DNA of 64,000 nucleotides from Rhodococcus sp. SBT000017. Lineage in GTDB: Bacteria; Actinomycetota; Actinomycetes; Mycobacteriales; Mycobacteriaceae. A program made the position numbers and the translations under genes. The stretch is from the NCBI RefSeq assembly GCF_003688915.1, contig NZ_REFU01000002.1, positions 496,001 to 560,000 on the forward strand. The letters run 5' to 3'. Positions 44,604-54,892 of this stretch are shown piece by piece (the first letter of the stretch is position 1; each line of letters begins with the position of its first letter). The notes beneath the pieces were generated by a model. That model was not told the DNA's origin. It saw only the letters and a program-made list of their open reading frames with translations, and made no database searches.

Positions 44604-45794
44604 TCACTTGACGATCTTCGTGACGCGACCGGCTCCGACGGTACGACCGCCCTCGCGGATTGCGAAACGGAGGCCGACATCCATGGCGACCGGCTGGATC
44701 AGCGTGACGGACATCTCGGTGTTGTCACCGGGCATGACCATCTCGGTGCCCTCGGGAAGGGTCACGACGCCCGTAACGTCCGTGGTACGGAAGTAGAACT
44801 GCGGGCGGTAGTTGTTGAAGAACGGCGTGTGGCGGCCGCCCTCGTCCTTCGAGAGGATGTAAGCGTTGCCCTCGAACTCCGTGTGGGGAGTCGTGGTGCC
44901 CGGCTTGATGATGACCTGTCCACGCTCGACGTCTTCGCGCTTGATGCCACGAACGAGGAGGCCGACGTTGTCGCCTGCCTGACCCGAGTCGAGCAGCTTG
45001 CGGAACATTTCGATTCCGGTGACGGTGGTCTTGGTCGAGCCGGGGCGGATGCCGACGATCTCGACCTCTTCGTTGACGTTGACCGAGCCGCGCTCGATAC
45101 GTCCGGTGACCACGGTGCCACGGCCGGTGATGGTGAAGACGTCCTCGACGGGCATGAGGAACGGCTTGTCGGTCTCACGGACCGGGTCCGGGACGGAATC
45201 GTCGACGGCCTGCATGAGCTCCAGAACCGACTCGCCCCACTTCTCGTCACCCTCGAGTGCCTTGAGTGCGGAGACCTTGATGACCGGTGCGTCCTCGTCG
45301 AACTCCTGCGAAGCGAGGAGCTCGCGGACCTCCATCTCAACGAGCTCGATGATCTCGTCGTCGTCGACCATGTCGGCCTTGTTCAGTGCGACCAGGATGT
45401 ACGGAACACCGACCTGGCGGGCGAGCAGTACGTGCTCGCGGGTCTGCGGCATCGGGCCGTCGGTTGCTGCCACGACCAGGATTGCGCCGTCCATCTGTGC
45501 CGCGCCGGTGATCATGTTCTTGATGTAGTCGGCGTGACCCGGTGCATCGACGTGCGCGTAGTGGCGCTTCTCGGTCTGGTACTCGACGTGGGAGATGTTG
45601 ATCGTGATACCACGAGCCTTCTCCTCCGGAGCCTTGTCGATCTGATCGAAAGCCGATGCCTCGTTCAGGTCCGGGAACTTGTCGTGCAGAACCTTGGTGA
45701 TTGCAGCCGTCAGCGTCGTCTTACCGTGGTCAACGTGACCGATGGTGCCGATGTTGACGTGCGGCTTCGTCCGATCGAACTTCGCCTTCGCCAC
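44604..45794 (-). CDS. tuf: Translation elongation factor Tu
   Basis: 396-residue EF-Tu, the GTPase that delivers aminoacyl-tRNA to the ribosome. G1 is [10 protein letters not shown] (about 19-28), G3 is DAPGHADYI and G4 is [10 protein letters not shown]. Domain III ends in [14 protein letters not shown]. The GTG at 45794 (first residues [11 protein letters not shown]) follows AGGAGG; the frame extends to 45842 but the family start is clear. Last gene of the str operon. Confidence 0.98.
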   Translation of the reverse strand: MAKAKFDRTKPHVNIGTIGHVDHGKTTLTAAITKVLHDKFPDLNEASAFDQIDKAPEEKARGITINISHVEYQTEKRHYAHVDAPGHADYIKNMITGAAQMDGAILVVAATDGPMPQTREHVLLARQVGVPYILVALNKADMVDDDEIIELVEMEVRELLASQEFDEDAPVIKVSALKALEGDEKWGESVLELMQAVDDSVPDPVRETDKPFLMPVEDVFTITGRGTVVTGRIERGSVNVNEEVEIVGIRPGSTKTTVTGIEMFRKLLDSGQAGDNVGLLVRGIKREDVERGQVIIKPGTTTPHTEFEGNAYILSKDEGGRHTPFFNNYRPQFYFRTTDVTGVVTLPEGTEMVMPGDNTEMSVTLIQPVAMDVGLRFAIREGGRTVGAGRVTKIVK

Positions 45795-45896
45795 TGTGTG
45801 TCCTCCTGGACTGATCTGTGCGTACCCCTGCGGGGCAAGCACGCGTATGTGTTGTTTCTTATTACAGGTCGAGCGTGGTCCAGCAAGCGGAGAGAA

Positions 45897-47999
45897 TTAC
45901 TCTCCGTTCACCTTCGCGATGATTTCCTTCGCGACGTTCGCGGGAACTTCTGCGTACGAATCGAAGACCATGGAGTAGTTTGCGCGGCCCTGCGTCTTCG
46001 ACCGAAGGTCTCCGATGTAGCCGAACATCTCCGACAGCGGAACCAGTGCCTTGACGATACGGGCACCGCTGCGTTCCTCCATGGCCTGAATCTGACCACG
46101 GCGGGAGTTCAGGTCGCCGATGACCTCACCCATGTAATCCTCGGGCGTGATGACCTCGACGGCCATGACGGGTTCGAGAATGACGGGGCTGGCCTTGCGA
46201 GCGGCTTCCTTGAACGCTTGTGAGCCGGCGACCTTGAAGGCCATTTCCGACGAGTCGACGTCGTGGTACGCACCGTCGAGCAGTGTGACCTTGACGTTGA
46301 CCAGGGGGTATCCGGCGAGAACACCGTACTGCATGGCGTCCTGAGCACCTGCGTCGACCGAGGGGATGTACTCCCTGGGCACACGACCACCGGAGACCTT
46401 GTTCTCGAACTCGTAGGTCGCACCGTCTTCGCCCTCGAAAGGCTCGAGCTTGATGATGACCTTCGCGAACTGGCCGGAGCCACCGGTCTGCTTCTTGTGG
46501 GTGTAGTCGTGCTTGTCGACCGTCTTGCGGATGGTCTCGCGGTACGCGACCTGCGGCTTGCCGACGTTGGCCTCGACCTTGAACTCGCGACGCATACGGT
46601 CGACGAGGATGTCGAGGTGCAACTCGCCCATGCCGCCGATGACGGTCTGGCCGGTGTCCTCGTCCAGCTTCACCGAGAAGGTGGGATCCTCTTCGGCGAG
46701 CTTCTGGATTGCTGTTCCCAGCTTCTCCTGGTCGGACTTGGTCTTCGGCTCGATCGAGACCTGGATGACCGGGTCCGGGAAGCTCATGGACTCGAGGATG
46801 ATCTGGTTCTGCGGATCGCAGAGCGTGTCACCCGTCGTGGTGTCCTTGAGGCCGATGACGGCGTAGATGTGACCGGCAGATGCGGTCGCGATCGCGTTCT
46901 CCTTGTTGGAGTGCATCTGGAAGAGCTTGCCCAGACGCTCCTTCTTGCCCTTGGTCGAGTTGATGACCTGAGCGCCGGAGTCGACCTTGCCCGAGTACAC
47001 CCGGACGTAGGTCAGCTTGCCGAAGAAGGGGTGAGTCGCGATCTTGAACGCGAGAGCTGCGAACGGCTCGTCTGCGGACGGCTTGCGAGTGATCTCCTTC
47101 TCCTCGTCGCCGACGGCGTGTCCGATGGTCTCGGCAACGTCGAGGGGAGACGGGAGGTAGTCGATGACCGCGTCGAGCATGGGCTGAACGCCCTTGTTCT
47201 TGAACGCGGATCCACACAGGATCGGGTACAGCTCGCTGTTGACCGTCATCTTGCGGATGGCGCCCTTGATCTCGTCGATCGTGAGCTCTTCGCCACCGAA
47301 GTGCTTCTCCAGAAGCGCTTCGTCGGACTCGGCCACGGTCTCGAGCAGCATGGTGCGGTACTCGTCCGCGCGCTCCTTGAGGTTTTCCGGGATCTCCTGG
47401 ATCTCGTACTTCTCGCCGAGCTTGGTCTCGCCACTCCACACGAGAGCCTTCATCTGCACGAGGTCGATGACGCCCTCGAAGTCGTTCTCAGCGCCGATGG
47501 GCAGCTGGATGACCAGCGGCTTGGCTCCGAGACGATCGATGATGGTCTGCACGGTGTAGTAGAAGTCCGCGCCGAGCTTGTCCATCTTGTTGACGAAGCA
47601 GATGCGCGGCACGTCGTACTTGTCGGCCTGACGCCAGACCTGCTCGGACTGCGGCTCGACACCTTCTTTGCCGTCGAACACTGCGACTGCGCCGTCGAGG
47701 ACGCGGAGCGAACGCTCCACCTCGACGGTGAAGTCGACGTGACCGGGGGTGTCGATGATGTTGATCTGGTTGTCGTTCCAGAAGCACGTCGTGGCAGCAG
47801 AGGTGATCGTGATGCCACGCTCCTGCTCCTGCTCCATCCAGTCCATGGTGGCTGCGCCATCGTGAACTTCACCGATCTTGTACGAGATACCGGTGTAGAA
47901 GAGGATGCGTTCGGTAGTGGTGGTCTTGCCGGCATCGATGTGGGCCATGATGCCGATGTTGCGGACCTTGAGTAGGTCGGTCAGCACGTCCTGTGCCAC
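45897..47999 (-). CDS. fusA: Translation elongation factor G
   Basis: 700-residue EF-G, the translocation GTPase. G1 is [17 protein letters not shown]3 is DTPGHVDFT and G4 is [12 protein letters not shown]. The C-terminal domains IV-V contain [18 protein letters not shown] and [21 protein letters not shown]. Length is standard. It lies between rpsG (95 bp upstream) and tuf (102 bp downstream), all minus strand. Confidence 0.98.
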   Translation of the reverse strand: MAQDVLTDLLKVRNIGIMAHIDAGKTTTTERILFYTGISYKIGEVHDGAATMDWMEQEQERGITITSAATTCFWNDNQINIIDTPGHVDFTVEVERSLRVLDGAVAVFDGKEGVEPQSEQVWRQADKYDVPRICFVNKMDKLGADFYYTVQTIIDRLGAKPLVIQLPIGAENDFEGVIDLVQMKALVWSGETKLGEKYEIQEIPENLKERADEYRTMLLETVAESDEALLEKHFGGEELTIDEIKGAIRKMTVNSELYPILCGSAFKNKGVQPMLDAVIDYLPSPLDVAETIGHAVGDEEKEITRKPSADEPFAALAFKIATHPFFGKLTYVRVYSGKVDSGAQVINSTKGKKERLGKLFQMHSNKENAIATASAGHIYAVIGLKDTTTGDTLCDPQNQIILESMSFPDPVIQVSIEPKTKSDQEKLGTAIQKLAEEDPTFSVKLDEDTGQTVIGGMGELHLDILVDRMRREFKVEANVGKPQVAYRETIRKTVDKHDYTHKKQTGGSGQFAKVIIKLEPFEGEDGATYEFENKVSGGRVPREYIPSVDAGAQDAMQYGVLAGYPLVNVKVTLLDGAYHDVDSSEMAFKVAGSQAFKEAARKASPVILEPVMAVEVITPEDYMGEVIGDLNSRRGQIQAMEERSGARIVKALVPLSEMFGYIGDLRSKTQGRANYSMVFDSYAEVPANVAKEIIAKVNGE

Positions 48000-48094
48000 G
48001 AGTTAACCCGCCTTGGTGTTGGAAGAGGTATTGCCTGAGCTGATCAACGCTCCGGCGGCATCGGATAGTTCCGAATACCGCCCGAGCGAGGAGA

Positions 48095-48565
48095 TCACCA
48101 GCGGTAGTGAGCGAACGCCTTGTTGGCTTCGGCCATCTTGTGAGTGTCTTCGCGACGCTTCACAGCGGCACCGAGGCCGTTGCTGGCGTCGAGCAACTCG
48201 TTTGCCAGACGCTCGACCATGGTCTTCTCACGGCGAGCGCGCGAGAACGTGACCAGCCAGCGCAGTGCCAGCGTGGTGGAGCGGCCGGGACGAACCTCGA
48301 CGGGCACCTGGTAGGTGGCGCCACCGACGCGACGGCTGCGAACCTCGAGGGCCGGCTTGACGTTGTCGAGTGCACGCTTGAGCGTGACGACGGGGTCGGT
48401 GCCGGTCTTCTCGCGAGCCTGCTCGAGCGCCTGGTAGACGATGCGCTCTGCGGTCGACTTCTTGCCGTCGAGAAGGATCTTGTTGACGAGCTGCGTGACC
48501 AACGGCGATCCGTAGACCGGGTCGTTGATCAGCGGCCGCTTGGGTGCTGGGCCCTTGCGTGGCAT
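48095..48565 (-). CDS. rpsG: 30S ribosomal protein S7
   Basis: 156-residue S7, the primary 16S rRNA-binding protein of the small-subunit head. It starts [11 protein letters not shown] and contains [36 protein letters not shown] and the C-terminal [10 protein letters not shown]. The ATG at 48565 is one base after the rpsL stop (48567), so translation of the two is coupled. Confidence 0.98.
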   Translation of the reverse strand: MPRKGPAPKRPLINDPVYGSPLVTQLVNKILLDGKKSTAERIVYQALEQAREKTGTDPVVTLKRALDNVKPALEVRSRRVGGATYQVPVEVRPGRSTTLALRWLVTFSRARREKTMVERLANELLDASNGLGAAVKRREDTHKMAEANKAFAHYRW

Positions 48566-48566
48566 A

Positions 48567-48941
48567 TCAGCTCTTCTCCTTCTTGGCTCCGTAGCGGCTG
48601 CGAGCCTGCTTGCGGTTCTTGACACCCTGGGTGTCGAGCGAGCCGCGGATGATCTTGTAACGCACACCCGGGAGGTCCTTCACACGACCACCGCGAACGA
48701 GCACCATCGAGTGCTCCTGCAGGTTGTGACCCTCACCGGGGATGTATGCGGTGACCTCGACCGAGGAGGTCAGGCGAACACGCGCGACCTTACGGAGAGC
48801 GGAGTTCGGCTTCTTGGGGGTGGTGGTGTACACGCGAGTGCACACGCCACGGCGCTGTGGACTGCCCTTGAGGGCAGCGGTCTTCAGTTTCGCGACCTTG
48901 TCGGTGCGTCCCTTACGGACCAGCTGGTTGATCGTTGGCAT
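48567..48941 (-). CDS. rpsL: 30S ribosomal protein S12
   Basis: 124-residue S12 of the decoding centre. It starts [18 protein letters not shown]. The two positions where streptomycin resistance changes occur are wild type: Lys in [13 protein letters not shown] and Lys in [14 protein letters not shown]. It is the first gene of the str operon. Its leader is about 295 bp. Confidence 0.98.
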   Translation of the reverse strand: MPTINQLVRKGRTDKVAKLKTAALKGSPQRRGVCTRVYTTTPKKPNSALRKVARVRLTSSVEVTAYIPGEGHNLQEHSMVLVRGGRVKDLPGVRYKIIRGSLDTQGVKNRKQARSRYGAKKEKS

Positions 48942-49236
48942 AAACCGGCTTTCTTCGTGTCGATAAACAGGGATCTAGCAGTTGGAGCAAGAGAACACTG
49001 CTCCTCACCCGGTACTGCTGCTGCTCCAGTACTGCTATCGCGGGTCTCTTGCACCCCGCGGTCGGGTGTGTCGCATACCCCCACACGTCCAGCCGGTTGC
49101 GCGCTCTTTTCAGCGAACGTGCGCACGGCTGTACCTCGCATAGGCACACAAACGTTCCGGCCAGGCCGGACACGACCCATAACGATACCCGGCGGCGTCA
49201 CCTCGGGTCAAAACACCCCTCGCGTGGGTACGCGGG
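48942..49236 (-). promoter_or_regulatory. Leader and promoter region of the str operon
   Basis: On the minus strand, TTGACC (49211-49206) and TATCGT (49187-49182), 18 bp apart, form a plausible vegetative promoter about 240 bp before rpsL. The long GC-rich leader contains paired CAGTACTG/GCAGTACC-like segments near 49010-49040. No gene is seen. Confidence 0.5.
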
Positions 49237-49764
49237 CTATCGACTGAGGTTCAGCGTGAGATCGGCGAGCTTCGCCGCGGCCTGGCACGGATCGGGATGA
49301 GCGGTGTCCGGCTGGTACTGCACCCACCACCCGAAGATGCCGTCCCGATCCGCACCGGCCGAGACCCCGCACGAGTCGGGGTCGTTCGGGCGCTGGGCCT
49401 GGATTGCCTTGCGGCCCTGCACCGTTGTGTCGGTGACGGTGTACATCATCTTCTCGTCGGCGGCCCGCTCGGCCGCCAGAGTGCCGGACTCGAACCAGTT
49501 GAACGTCACCTTCACCGTGCCCGCGGAACCTACGAGATCCCACCGGCAGATGGCCCCGAAGAAGCCGCGTTCGATGGCGTCGGCACCGGTGGTCTCGGCG
49601 ATCTGATCGTCGGAGACGGCATCGCACTCGGTCAACAATTCGGTGAATTCTTGGCCACCGGAGCCTGCGAAGCTCGCCGGTCTCGCGGTTCCCTCGACGG
49701 TCTGGGCGCATCCGGCGACGAGCAACAGGGTCGACGCCGCCGCGATCACTCGCCTGCGCGTCAT
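49237..49764 (-). CDS. DUF3558 lipoprotein
   Basis: 175 residues. The signal peptide has a lipobox (MTRRRVIAAASTLLLVAGC, Cys19), so it is an exported lipoprotein. Conserved cysteines and aromatic pattern: LLTECDAVSDDQIAE, FGAICRWDLVG, VTFNWFESGTLAAERA and a final HPDPCQAAAKLADLTL. This fits the DUF3558 family common in mycolic-acid bacteria, role unknown. Its ATG overlaps the stop of a second DUF3558 gene upstream (ATGA), so they are a coupled pair, probably from duplication. Confidence 0.8.
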   Translation of the reverse strand: MTRRRVIAAASTLLLVAGCAQTVEGTARPASFAGSGGQEFTELLTECDAVSDDQIAETTGADAIERGFFGAICRWDLVGSAGTVKVTFNWFESGTLAAERAADEKMMYTVTDTTVQGRKAIQAQRPNDPDSCGVSAGADRDGIFGWWVQYQPDTAHPDPCQAAAKLADLTLNLSR

Positions 49765-50279
49765 TGTTTGCGCTCCACTGTCAGCGTCGCGAGTTCGTTT
49801 CCGACGTCGCACGGCGGGCGCGCCGCAGGTCCGAAGGAGTAGGTGATCGACCAGTGGAAGAAGTCGTCGCCGAACTGCACACCTATTTCGCACAGAGTGT
49901 CCTGCTCGGCCTCGAATCCGGGGTTGCCGTCGATCTCGATGTCTTTCGCCGGACGGCCGATCAGCTCGGAACCGGCGCGTTCGCGTCCTATGGGGCTGCC
50001 GCGGTACCAGGAGAAGCTGACGCCGGGTCCGCCGAAGCCGACCGTCTCCCACTGGCAACCGACGGAATTGCGGGTGACCTGTCCGAACGGGCCCGCGGCG
50101 AACGCGGACTGCACCTCGGCGTCGGTGACCGATCCGCATTCGCCGAAGAAGGGGCCGGGTTCGTATGCCGCGCTGGTCGGGGCAGCGTCCTCCGTCGACG
50201 CAGCGTCGTCCTCCGCACCGCCGCACCCGGCGATCAGCACAGCTGTTGCCGCCGCGACCATCGCGAACCGTCTCGTCAT
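49761..50279 (-). CDS. DUF3558 lipoprotein, paralogue of the next gene
   Basis: 172 residues with signal and lipobox (AMVAAATAVLIAGC, Cys at about 19). FGECGSVTDAEVQSAF, GCQWETVG, VSFSWYRGSPIGRERAG and a terminal RPPCDVGNELATLTV parallel the neighbouring protein position by position. The ATG at 50279 is chosen because the mature layout then matches the partner; an ATG 15 bp upstream is possible. The exported-protein gene lies upstream with 17 bp between. Confidence 0.8.
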   Translation of the reverse strand: MTRRFAMVAAATAVLIAGCGGAEDDAASTEDAAPTSAAYEPGPFFGECGSVTDAEVQSAFAAGPFGQVTRNSVGCQWETVGFGGPGVSFSWYRGSPIGRERAGSELIGRPAKDIEIDGNPGFEAEQDTLCEIGVQFGDDFFHWSITYSFGPAARPPCDVGNELATLTVERKQ

Positions 50280-50296
50280 CTGCCAGGCGCTCACAT

Positions 50297-50824
50297 CTAC
50301 GGGGCCGAGAATCCGCCGACGCCGGGAATGTCGAACAGGATGCCGTAGGCGAGGACGTGTGCGGTGAACAGGACCGGGCCGCTTCCGGTGTCTGCGACGA
50401 CCGGGCCCGAGGGCACGAACACGCCGTTGCCCTGCTGGCAGATCGGTGCGTTCACCGACCCGGTGCGTCCGTTGGCGATGTTGACGAAGTCCACCTGCAG
50501 GCTGGCGAAGTTCTGGTACGACGTGCAGATCCGCGGCTCAGCGGCGCGGCCCCAGATGTGGGTCAGTCCCGGCGTCTCGGTGCTGGCGACCTCGATCGTG
50601 CCGATCCACTGATCCGGAACGACGAGTCCGCCGACGGTGACCCCGAGGTTGGGAATCTGCAGGACGGGCACGGGAGCAGGCCCGGGCGGGGGCGCAGGCG
50701 CGTTCTCGGTGGGTGCGGGCGGCGCATCGGCAGGCGGTTGGGCCTGTGCGACCGGCGCGAGGGCCATGGTGCCCGCAGCTGCGATTGCAGCTGCGAGTAG
50801 ACCGAATCGAGTCCGACGAGCCAT
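50297..50824 (-). CDS. Exported proline-rich protein of unknown function
   Basis: 175 residues. Signal peptide MARRTRFGLLAAAIAAAGTM with predicted cleavage after VAQAQ, then a Pro/Ala-rich linker (about 33-58). A C-terminal beta-type domain of about 115 residues contains PNLGVTVGGLVVPDQWIGTI, ICTSYQNFASLQVDF and GPVLFTAHVLAYGILFDIPG. Two cysteines could pair. The ATG at 50824 follows AGGAGA; an upstream in-frame ATG (50863) is weaker. It shares an operon with the two DUF3558 genes. The family is not recognised with confidence. Confidence 0.6.
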   Translation of the reverse strand: MARRTRFGLLAAAIAAAGTMALAPVAQAQPPADAPPAPTENAPAPPPGPAPVPVLQIPNLGVTVGGLVVPDQWIGTIEVASTETPGLTHIWGRAAEPRICTSYQNFASLQVDFVNIANGRTGSVNAPICQQGNGVFVPSGPVVADTGSGPVLFTAHVLAYGILFDIPGVGGFSAP

Positions 50825-50866
50825 ACCTGTGTGTCTCCTGATCCTTTGGAAGCGAGTCGCCATACG

Positions 50867-52285
50867 TTACCGCGAAGCGGCGAGCTTCCGGCCCTGGACG
50901 TAGACGCCGACGATGGCGGGCTCGCGCATCGCCATCAGCAGCGCGAACAGGGTCTGGTCGCGGGCGAGCTCGGGATCCTCGGCGCGGACGCCATGGTCTA
51001 CTGCCGCCGCGAGCTGCGGCCAGGCGGACGGGTCTACCACGACGAAGTCGGCTTCCTTGCCCGCATCGAAATTGCCGATTCGGTTCTCCATGTCCAGTGC
51101 GCGGGCCCCGGCGAGTGTTCCGGTGAACAGCAATTCGGCGGGATGCAGGGACAGTCCGGCGTCGCCGGCCTCGGAGATGTGCACCTTGAACGCGTCGGCG
51201 AGGACCTGCGGCAGCAACCACTCGTCACCGCCGCCGAAGTCCGACCCGATGGCGATGTTCACCCCCGCGGCCACGGTCCGCATCCAGGGCATGGTGCCCG
51301 AGCCCAGGAACTGCTGCGAGGTAGGACAGTGCGCGATGGACGTGCCGGTCTCGGCCATTCGTGCGAGTTCGACGTCCTGACAGTGCACCGCGTGGGCCAG
51401 GATGGTGCGTCGACCCAGGAAGCTCTTTCCGCCGACCTGCGAGCCCGGCAGGAACTTGCCGTCGTAGGTGTCGAGGTACGTGTCCACCCCGTAGGCCTTC
51501 TTGGTGGCGTCGATCTCGCCGGTTCCGGGCCGGTTGTTCTCGTTCAGGTGTGTGTGGAAGTAGACGCCTCGCGCGCGAACGGAATCGTAGAGCTCGCCGA
51601 GGTTCTTCAGCGTTTCCGTCGTCACCGAGAGCGAGAACCGCGGTACGACGGCCACGTGCAGCATCGCCGTGTCGACGTCGCCGGTGTCGGCTGCGTGCCA
51701 CTTGTCGATCTCCTCGGACACCAGCCGGATGGCCTCGTCCTCACCGGTGATCAAGGCGCGCGCCGACGCGGGCCCGGTGGTCTGGACTCCGCGTCCACTG
51801 ACGATGCGCAGCCCGTGCTCGAGCGTCTCGGAGAACAGCGAATCCTGCGCATGCGGGAAGGCCGATCCGAACACCATCGCCTGCGTGGTGCCCGCTCGGA
51901 TTCGCGCGGCGCAGAAGTCTCTGGCCGCAGCGGCAGCGAACTCGGGATCGGCGAAGCGGGACTCGGACGGGAAGATGCAGGTGTTCAGCCACTCGAGCAG
52001 TTGCCCACCGCCGTAGGAATCTCCGGCGTAGGTCTGCGGGAAGTGAACGTGCGTGTCGACGAAACCGGGCAACAGAAACCCCGGTCGATGATCCGCAATC
52101 GACAACTGCGCGAATTGGGTTGGGAGAGAATTGAACTCGCCGCAGAACTCGATCACTCCAGCGTCCGACACCACGAGCACACCGTCGGGAATCGACACCA
52201 ACGAGGCCGCAGCGTCGAGCACCGTGGGCGAGCCCGCGACGTGAAAGATGTGGCCGCGGTGCACGCGTGCGATATCGGAAGTCAC
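50867..52285 (-). CDS. guaD: Guanine deaminase
   Basis: 472-residue amidohydrolase that deaminates guanine to xanthine. The metal site has LPGFVDTHVHFPQTYA, a long insert with WLNTCIFPSESRF, HTHLNENN, LAHAVHCQD and IGSDFGGGDEW, in the order typical of guanine deaminases (longer than most amidohydrolases). The C-terminus IGNFDAGKEADFVVVDP is usual. It lies 42 bp upstream of the exported-protein gene on the same strand and is preceded by the TetR gene. Its connection to the operon upstream is unclear. Confidence 0.9.
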   Translation of the reverse strand: MTSDIARVHRGHIFHVAGSPTVLDAAASLVSIPDGVLVVSDAGVIEFCGEFNSLPTQFAQLSIADHRPGFLLPGFVDTHVHFPQTYAGDSYGGGQLLEWLNTCIFPSESRFADPEFAAAAARDFCAARIRAGTTQAMVFGSAFPHAQDSLFSETLEHGLRIVSGRGVQTTGPASARALITGEDEAIRLVSEEIDKWHAADTGDVDTAMLHVAVVPRFSLSVTTETLKNLGELYDSVRARGVYFHTHLNENNRPGTGEIDATKKAYGVDTYLDTYDGKFLPGSQVGGKSFLGRRTILAHAVHCQDVELARMAETGTSIAHCPTSQQFLGSGTMPWMRTVAAGVNIAIGSDFGGGDEWLLPQVLADAFKVHISEAGDAGLSLHPAELLFTGTLAGARALDMENRIGNFDAGKEADFVVVDPSAWPQLAAAVDHGVRAEDPELARDQTLFALLMAMREPAIVGVYVQGRKLAASR

Positions 52286-52332
52286 CCGCCAGACTCAAGC
52301 ACAGGTTGCGCTGCGACGCAGATCGTGTGGGT

Positions 52333-52962
52333 CTAGCGCGCTCCCGCCGGAGCGGCGGACAGCCGCGCGTTCAACGACGCATCCAGTACCTCTGCCCACG
52401 AGCGCACCACCTCGGCACGTCGTCGTGCGTCGTCGGTGAGCACATCGGCGAGGCCCAGGCCACGAGCGAGGTCGAGAGTTGCCTGGACGAGACGGTGGGT
52501 GACGGGATCGTTGTCGTCGACACCGAGGTTCTCCACGGCCATCTGGTGGGCACGGCGACCGAACCGTTCCTCGAGCGGAACGATCCGATCGCGCAACTCG
52601 GGGTCGGCCGACGCGGCAGTCCAGACCTGAAGTGCCGCTTTGAACATCGGTCCGGTGTAGTACTCGACGAGCCGCTCCACCACCAGCTTCGTCCGGCCGG
52701 GGCCCGCCGGAATCTCCTGTGCCTCGCGGCGCGCGCTGTCCATCCGAGTGTCGAACATGTACTCGAGTGCTCCGGTGATCAGGTCCTCACGCGTCGGGAA
52801 ATGATGTTGGGTCGCGCCGCGGGATACGCCTGCACGTTCGGCGACCACGCCGACCGTCGTTGCAACCCAGCCCTGCTCCGCGAGCGAATCGATCGTCGCC
52901 TCCAGCAGTCGCTGACGCGTCACCCTGCTGCGGTCCTGCTTGGGTTCGCGCGCCATCACCAT
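52333..52962 (-). CDS. TetR family regulator (last gene of acyl-CoA catabolic operon)
   Basis: 209 residues. HTH at about residues 12-60: SRVTRQRLLEATIDSLAEQG, VVAERAGVSRGATQHHFPTR and EDLITGALEYMFD. The C-terminal helical domain has ERFGRRAHQMAVENLGV. The ATG at 52962 follows AGGAGGGAG; a second in-frame ATG is 6 bp later. The 14-bp gap from the enoyl-CoA hydratase gene puts it in that operon, so it probably represses it in response to an acyl-CoA intermediate. Confidence 0.9.
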   Translation of the reverse strand: MVMAREPKQDRSRVTRQRLLEATIDSLAEQGWVATTVGVVAERAGVSRGATQHHFPTREDLITGALEYMFDTRMDSARREAQEIPAGPGRTKLVVERLVEYYTGPMFKAALQVWTAASADPELRDRIVPLEERFGRRAHQMAVENLGVDDNDPVTHRLVQATLDLARGLGLADVLTDDARRRAEVVRSWAEVLDASLNARLSAAPAGAR

Positions 52963-52976
52963 CGCCGTACTCCCTC

Positions 52977-53732
52977 CTACCGACGCTCGGCCGCCCAGGA
53001 CGGGGGCCTCTTCTCCAGAAAGGACATCATCCCCTCTCGGGCCTCGTCGGACGCAAAGAGCCTGGCCGACTGCTCGGCGACGGCCGTACCGCGCTCGTCG
53101 ATCTCGCGCCGGATCGCGGCCGTGGTGAGGAGTTTCGACTCGGCCAGGCCCTGCGGCGAACACTTCCGAAACATGATCATGTAGTCGGCCACCGCTGCCG
53201 CGGGAACGGCGTCGGCAACGGTGACCAGACCGATCGCCTCGGCGGTGGCACCGTCGAACGTCTCCCCGGTGAGGAAATAGCGACTCGCCGCACGGGACGA
53301 AAGCCGCGGCAGCACGGCCACCGAGATGACCGATGCGGCCAGGCCGAGGCGAACCTCCGTCAACGCGAACGAACTCTGGGGTCCGGCAACCGCGATATCG
53401 CAGGCCGCGACCAGCCCCATCCCGCCTGCTCGCACGTGCCCGTCGATCTGCACGACGACGGGTTTCGGGGTGTCGATGATCAACCGCATCAGGTCGAGCA
53501 TCTGCCGGGTGCGCAGCTCCGGTGATGCTCCGGCTTCTCGGAGGTCGGCTCCGGCGCAGAACGTGGTCCCGGTGTGGCCGAGCACGATCGTTCTGACGTC
53601 GTCGTCGTGCGCCGCAGCGATGAGGCCCGCTGTCAGCTCCTCGACCAAAACCGACGACAGCGCGTTCCGGTTCTCCGGCGAATCCAACGTCAAATACGCT
53701 GTGTCCTTGCCCGACTCGACGAGAACGGCCAT
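52977..53732 (-). CDS. Enoyl-CoA hydratase/isomerase family protein
   Basis: 251-residue crotonase-fold protein. ENRNALSSVLVEELTAGL, TFCAGADLREAG (oxyanion-hole segment) and VVQIDGHVRAGGMGLVAACD are typical. The usual first catalytic Glu region reads ALTEVRLGLAASVISVAVLP. It probably hydrates an unsaturated acyl-CoA made by the dehydrogenases and carboxylase of the same operon. Its start overlaps the dehydrogenase stop by one base (TGATG). Confidence 0.9.
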   Translation of the reverse strand: MAVLVESGKDTAYLTLDSPENRNALSSVLVEELTAGLIAAAHDDDVRTIVLGHTGTTFCAGADLREAGASPELRTRQMLDLMRLIIDTPKPVVVQIDGHVRAGGMGLVAACDIAVAGPQSSFALTEVRLGLAASVISVAVLPRLSSRAASRYFLTGETFDGATAEAIGLVTVADAVPAAAVADYMIMFRKCSPQGLAESKLLTTAAIRREIDERGTAVAEQSARLFASDEAREGMMSFLEKRPPSWAAERR

Positions 53733-54892
53733 CAGTAGCTTCTCGGCAGTCCGAGCGAGTGCTGGCTCACGAAGTTGAGGATCATCTCTCGGCTCACCGG
53801 CGCGACGCGGGCAATGCGGGCAGCCCCGAGCATCGCAGCCAAGCCGTACTCCCTGCTCAGGCCGGCACCACCGTGGGTCTGGATCGCCTGATCCAGCGCC
53901 TTGATACTGGCCTCGGCCGCAGCGTATTTCGCCATGTTGGCCGCCTCGGCAGCGCCGAAGTCGTCGCCGGAGTCGTAGAGCACCGCGGCCTTCTGCATCA
54001 TCAGCTTGGCGAGTTCGAGTTCGATCTTGCACTGCGCCAACGGATGCGCGAGACCCTGGTGAGCGCCGATCGGCGTCTTCCAGACGGTGCGCTCCTTGGC
54101 GTACTTCACCGCTGCGTCGATGGCGTACCGACCCATTCCGATGGCCATCGCGGCACCGAGAATGCGCTCGGGGTTCAGTCCCGCGAACAGCTGCATCAGG
54201 GCGGCGTCGGCCTCGCCGACGAGCGCCTCGGCGGGGAGCCTGACGTCGTCGAGGAACAGCACGAACTGATGATCGGGCTCGACGATGTCCATCTCCATCT
54301 GCGTCTTCTGCAGACCCGGAGCGTCCGTGGGCACGATGAACAGGGCAGGCTTGAGCTTGCCCGTCTTGGAATCCTCGGTCCGCGCGACGATCAACACGGC
54401 GTCGGCCTGATCGACACCCGAGATATAGATCTTGTTGCCTTTGAGAATCCACTCGTCCCCGTCACGACGCGCCGTGGTGGTGATCTGGTGCGAGTTGGAT
54501 CCGGCGTCGGGTTCGGTGATGCCGAAGACCATGATCTTGGAACCGTCGGCGAGAGCGGTGAGCCACTCCTGCTTCTGATCGGCCGTGCCGTACTTGCCGA
54601 TGATGGTGCCGCAGATGGCCGGGCTGACCACGACCAGCAGCAGACCGGCTCCGTGCGCGGCCAACTCCTCCTGCACGAGCGCGAGTTCGTAGATGCCTGC
54701 GCCACCGCCGCCGTACTCCTCGGGCAGATTGACGCCGAGGAAGCCGAGTTTGCCCGCCTCGTTCCACAGTTCGGTCAGCGGCTCACCCTTGCGCGCCTTG
54801 GGCAGGACGTAGTCGATGTAGTTGTAGCGCTTGCCCAGTGACGAGACTGCGTTGCGCAGTCCCTTCTGCTCTTCGGTCTCGATGAAACTCAT
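53732..54892 (-). CDS. Acyl-CoA dehydrogenase (second in operon)
   Basis: 386-residue FAD acyl-CoA dehydrogenase. LGFLGVNLPEEYGGGGAG, the FAD/substrate segments FGITEPDAGSNSH and WILKGNKIYISGVDQAD, and the C-terminal IQTHGGAGLSREYGL are present. The catalytic base cannot be assigned firmly by eye. It probably oxidises a branched or terpenoid acyl-CoA. ATG at 54892 overlaps the carboxylase alpha stop (ATGA). The frame is open far upstream through the alpha gene, but that is an out-of-frame shadow. Confidence 0.9.
   Translation of the reverse strand: MSFIETEEQKGLRNAVSSLGKRYNYIDYVLPKARKGEPLTELWNEAGKLGFLGVNLPEEYGGGGAGIYELALVQEELAAHGAGLLLVVVSPAICGTIIGKYGTADQKQEWLTALADGSKIMVFGITEPDAGSNSHQITTTARRDGDEWILKGNKIYISGVDQADAVLIVARTEDSKTGKLKPALFIVPTDAPGLQKTQMEMDIVEPDHQFVLFLDDVRLPAEALVGEADAALMQLFAGLNPERILGAAMAIGMGRYAIDAAVKYAKERTVWKTPIGAHQGLAHPLAQCKIELELAKLMMQKAAVLYDSGDDFGAAEAANMAKYAAAEASIKALDQAIQTHGGAGLSREYGLAAMLGAARIARVAPVSREMILNFVSQHSLGLPRSY

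Noticed and set aside
44511..48622. Very long plus-strand open frames opposite tuf, fusA and rpsG
   Set aside because: They mirror the third-codon GC bias of highly expressed genes on the minus strand; their translations are Asp/Val/Leu-rich without domains.
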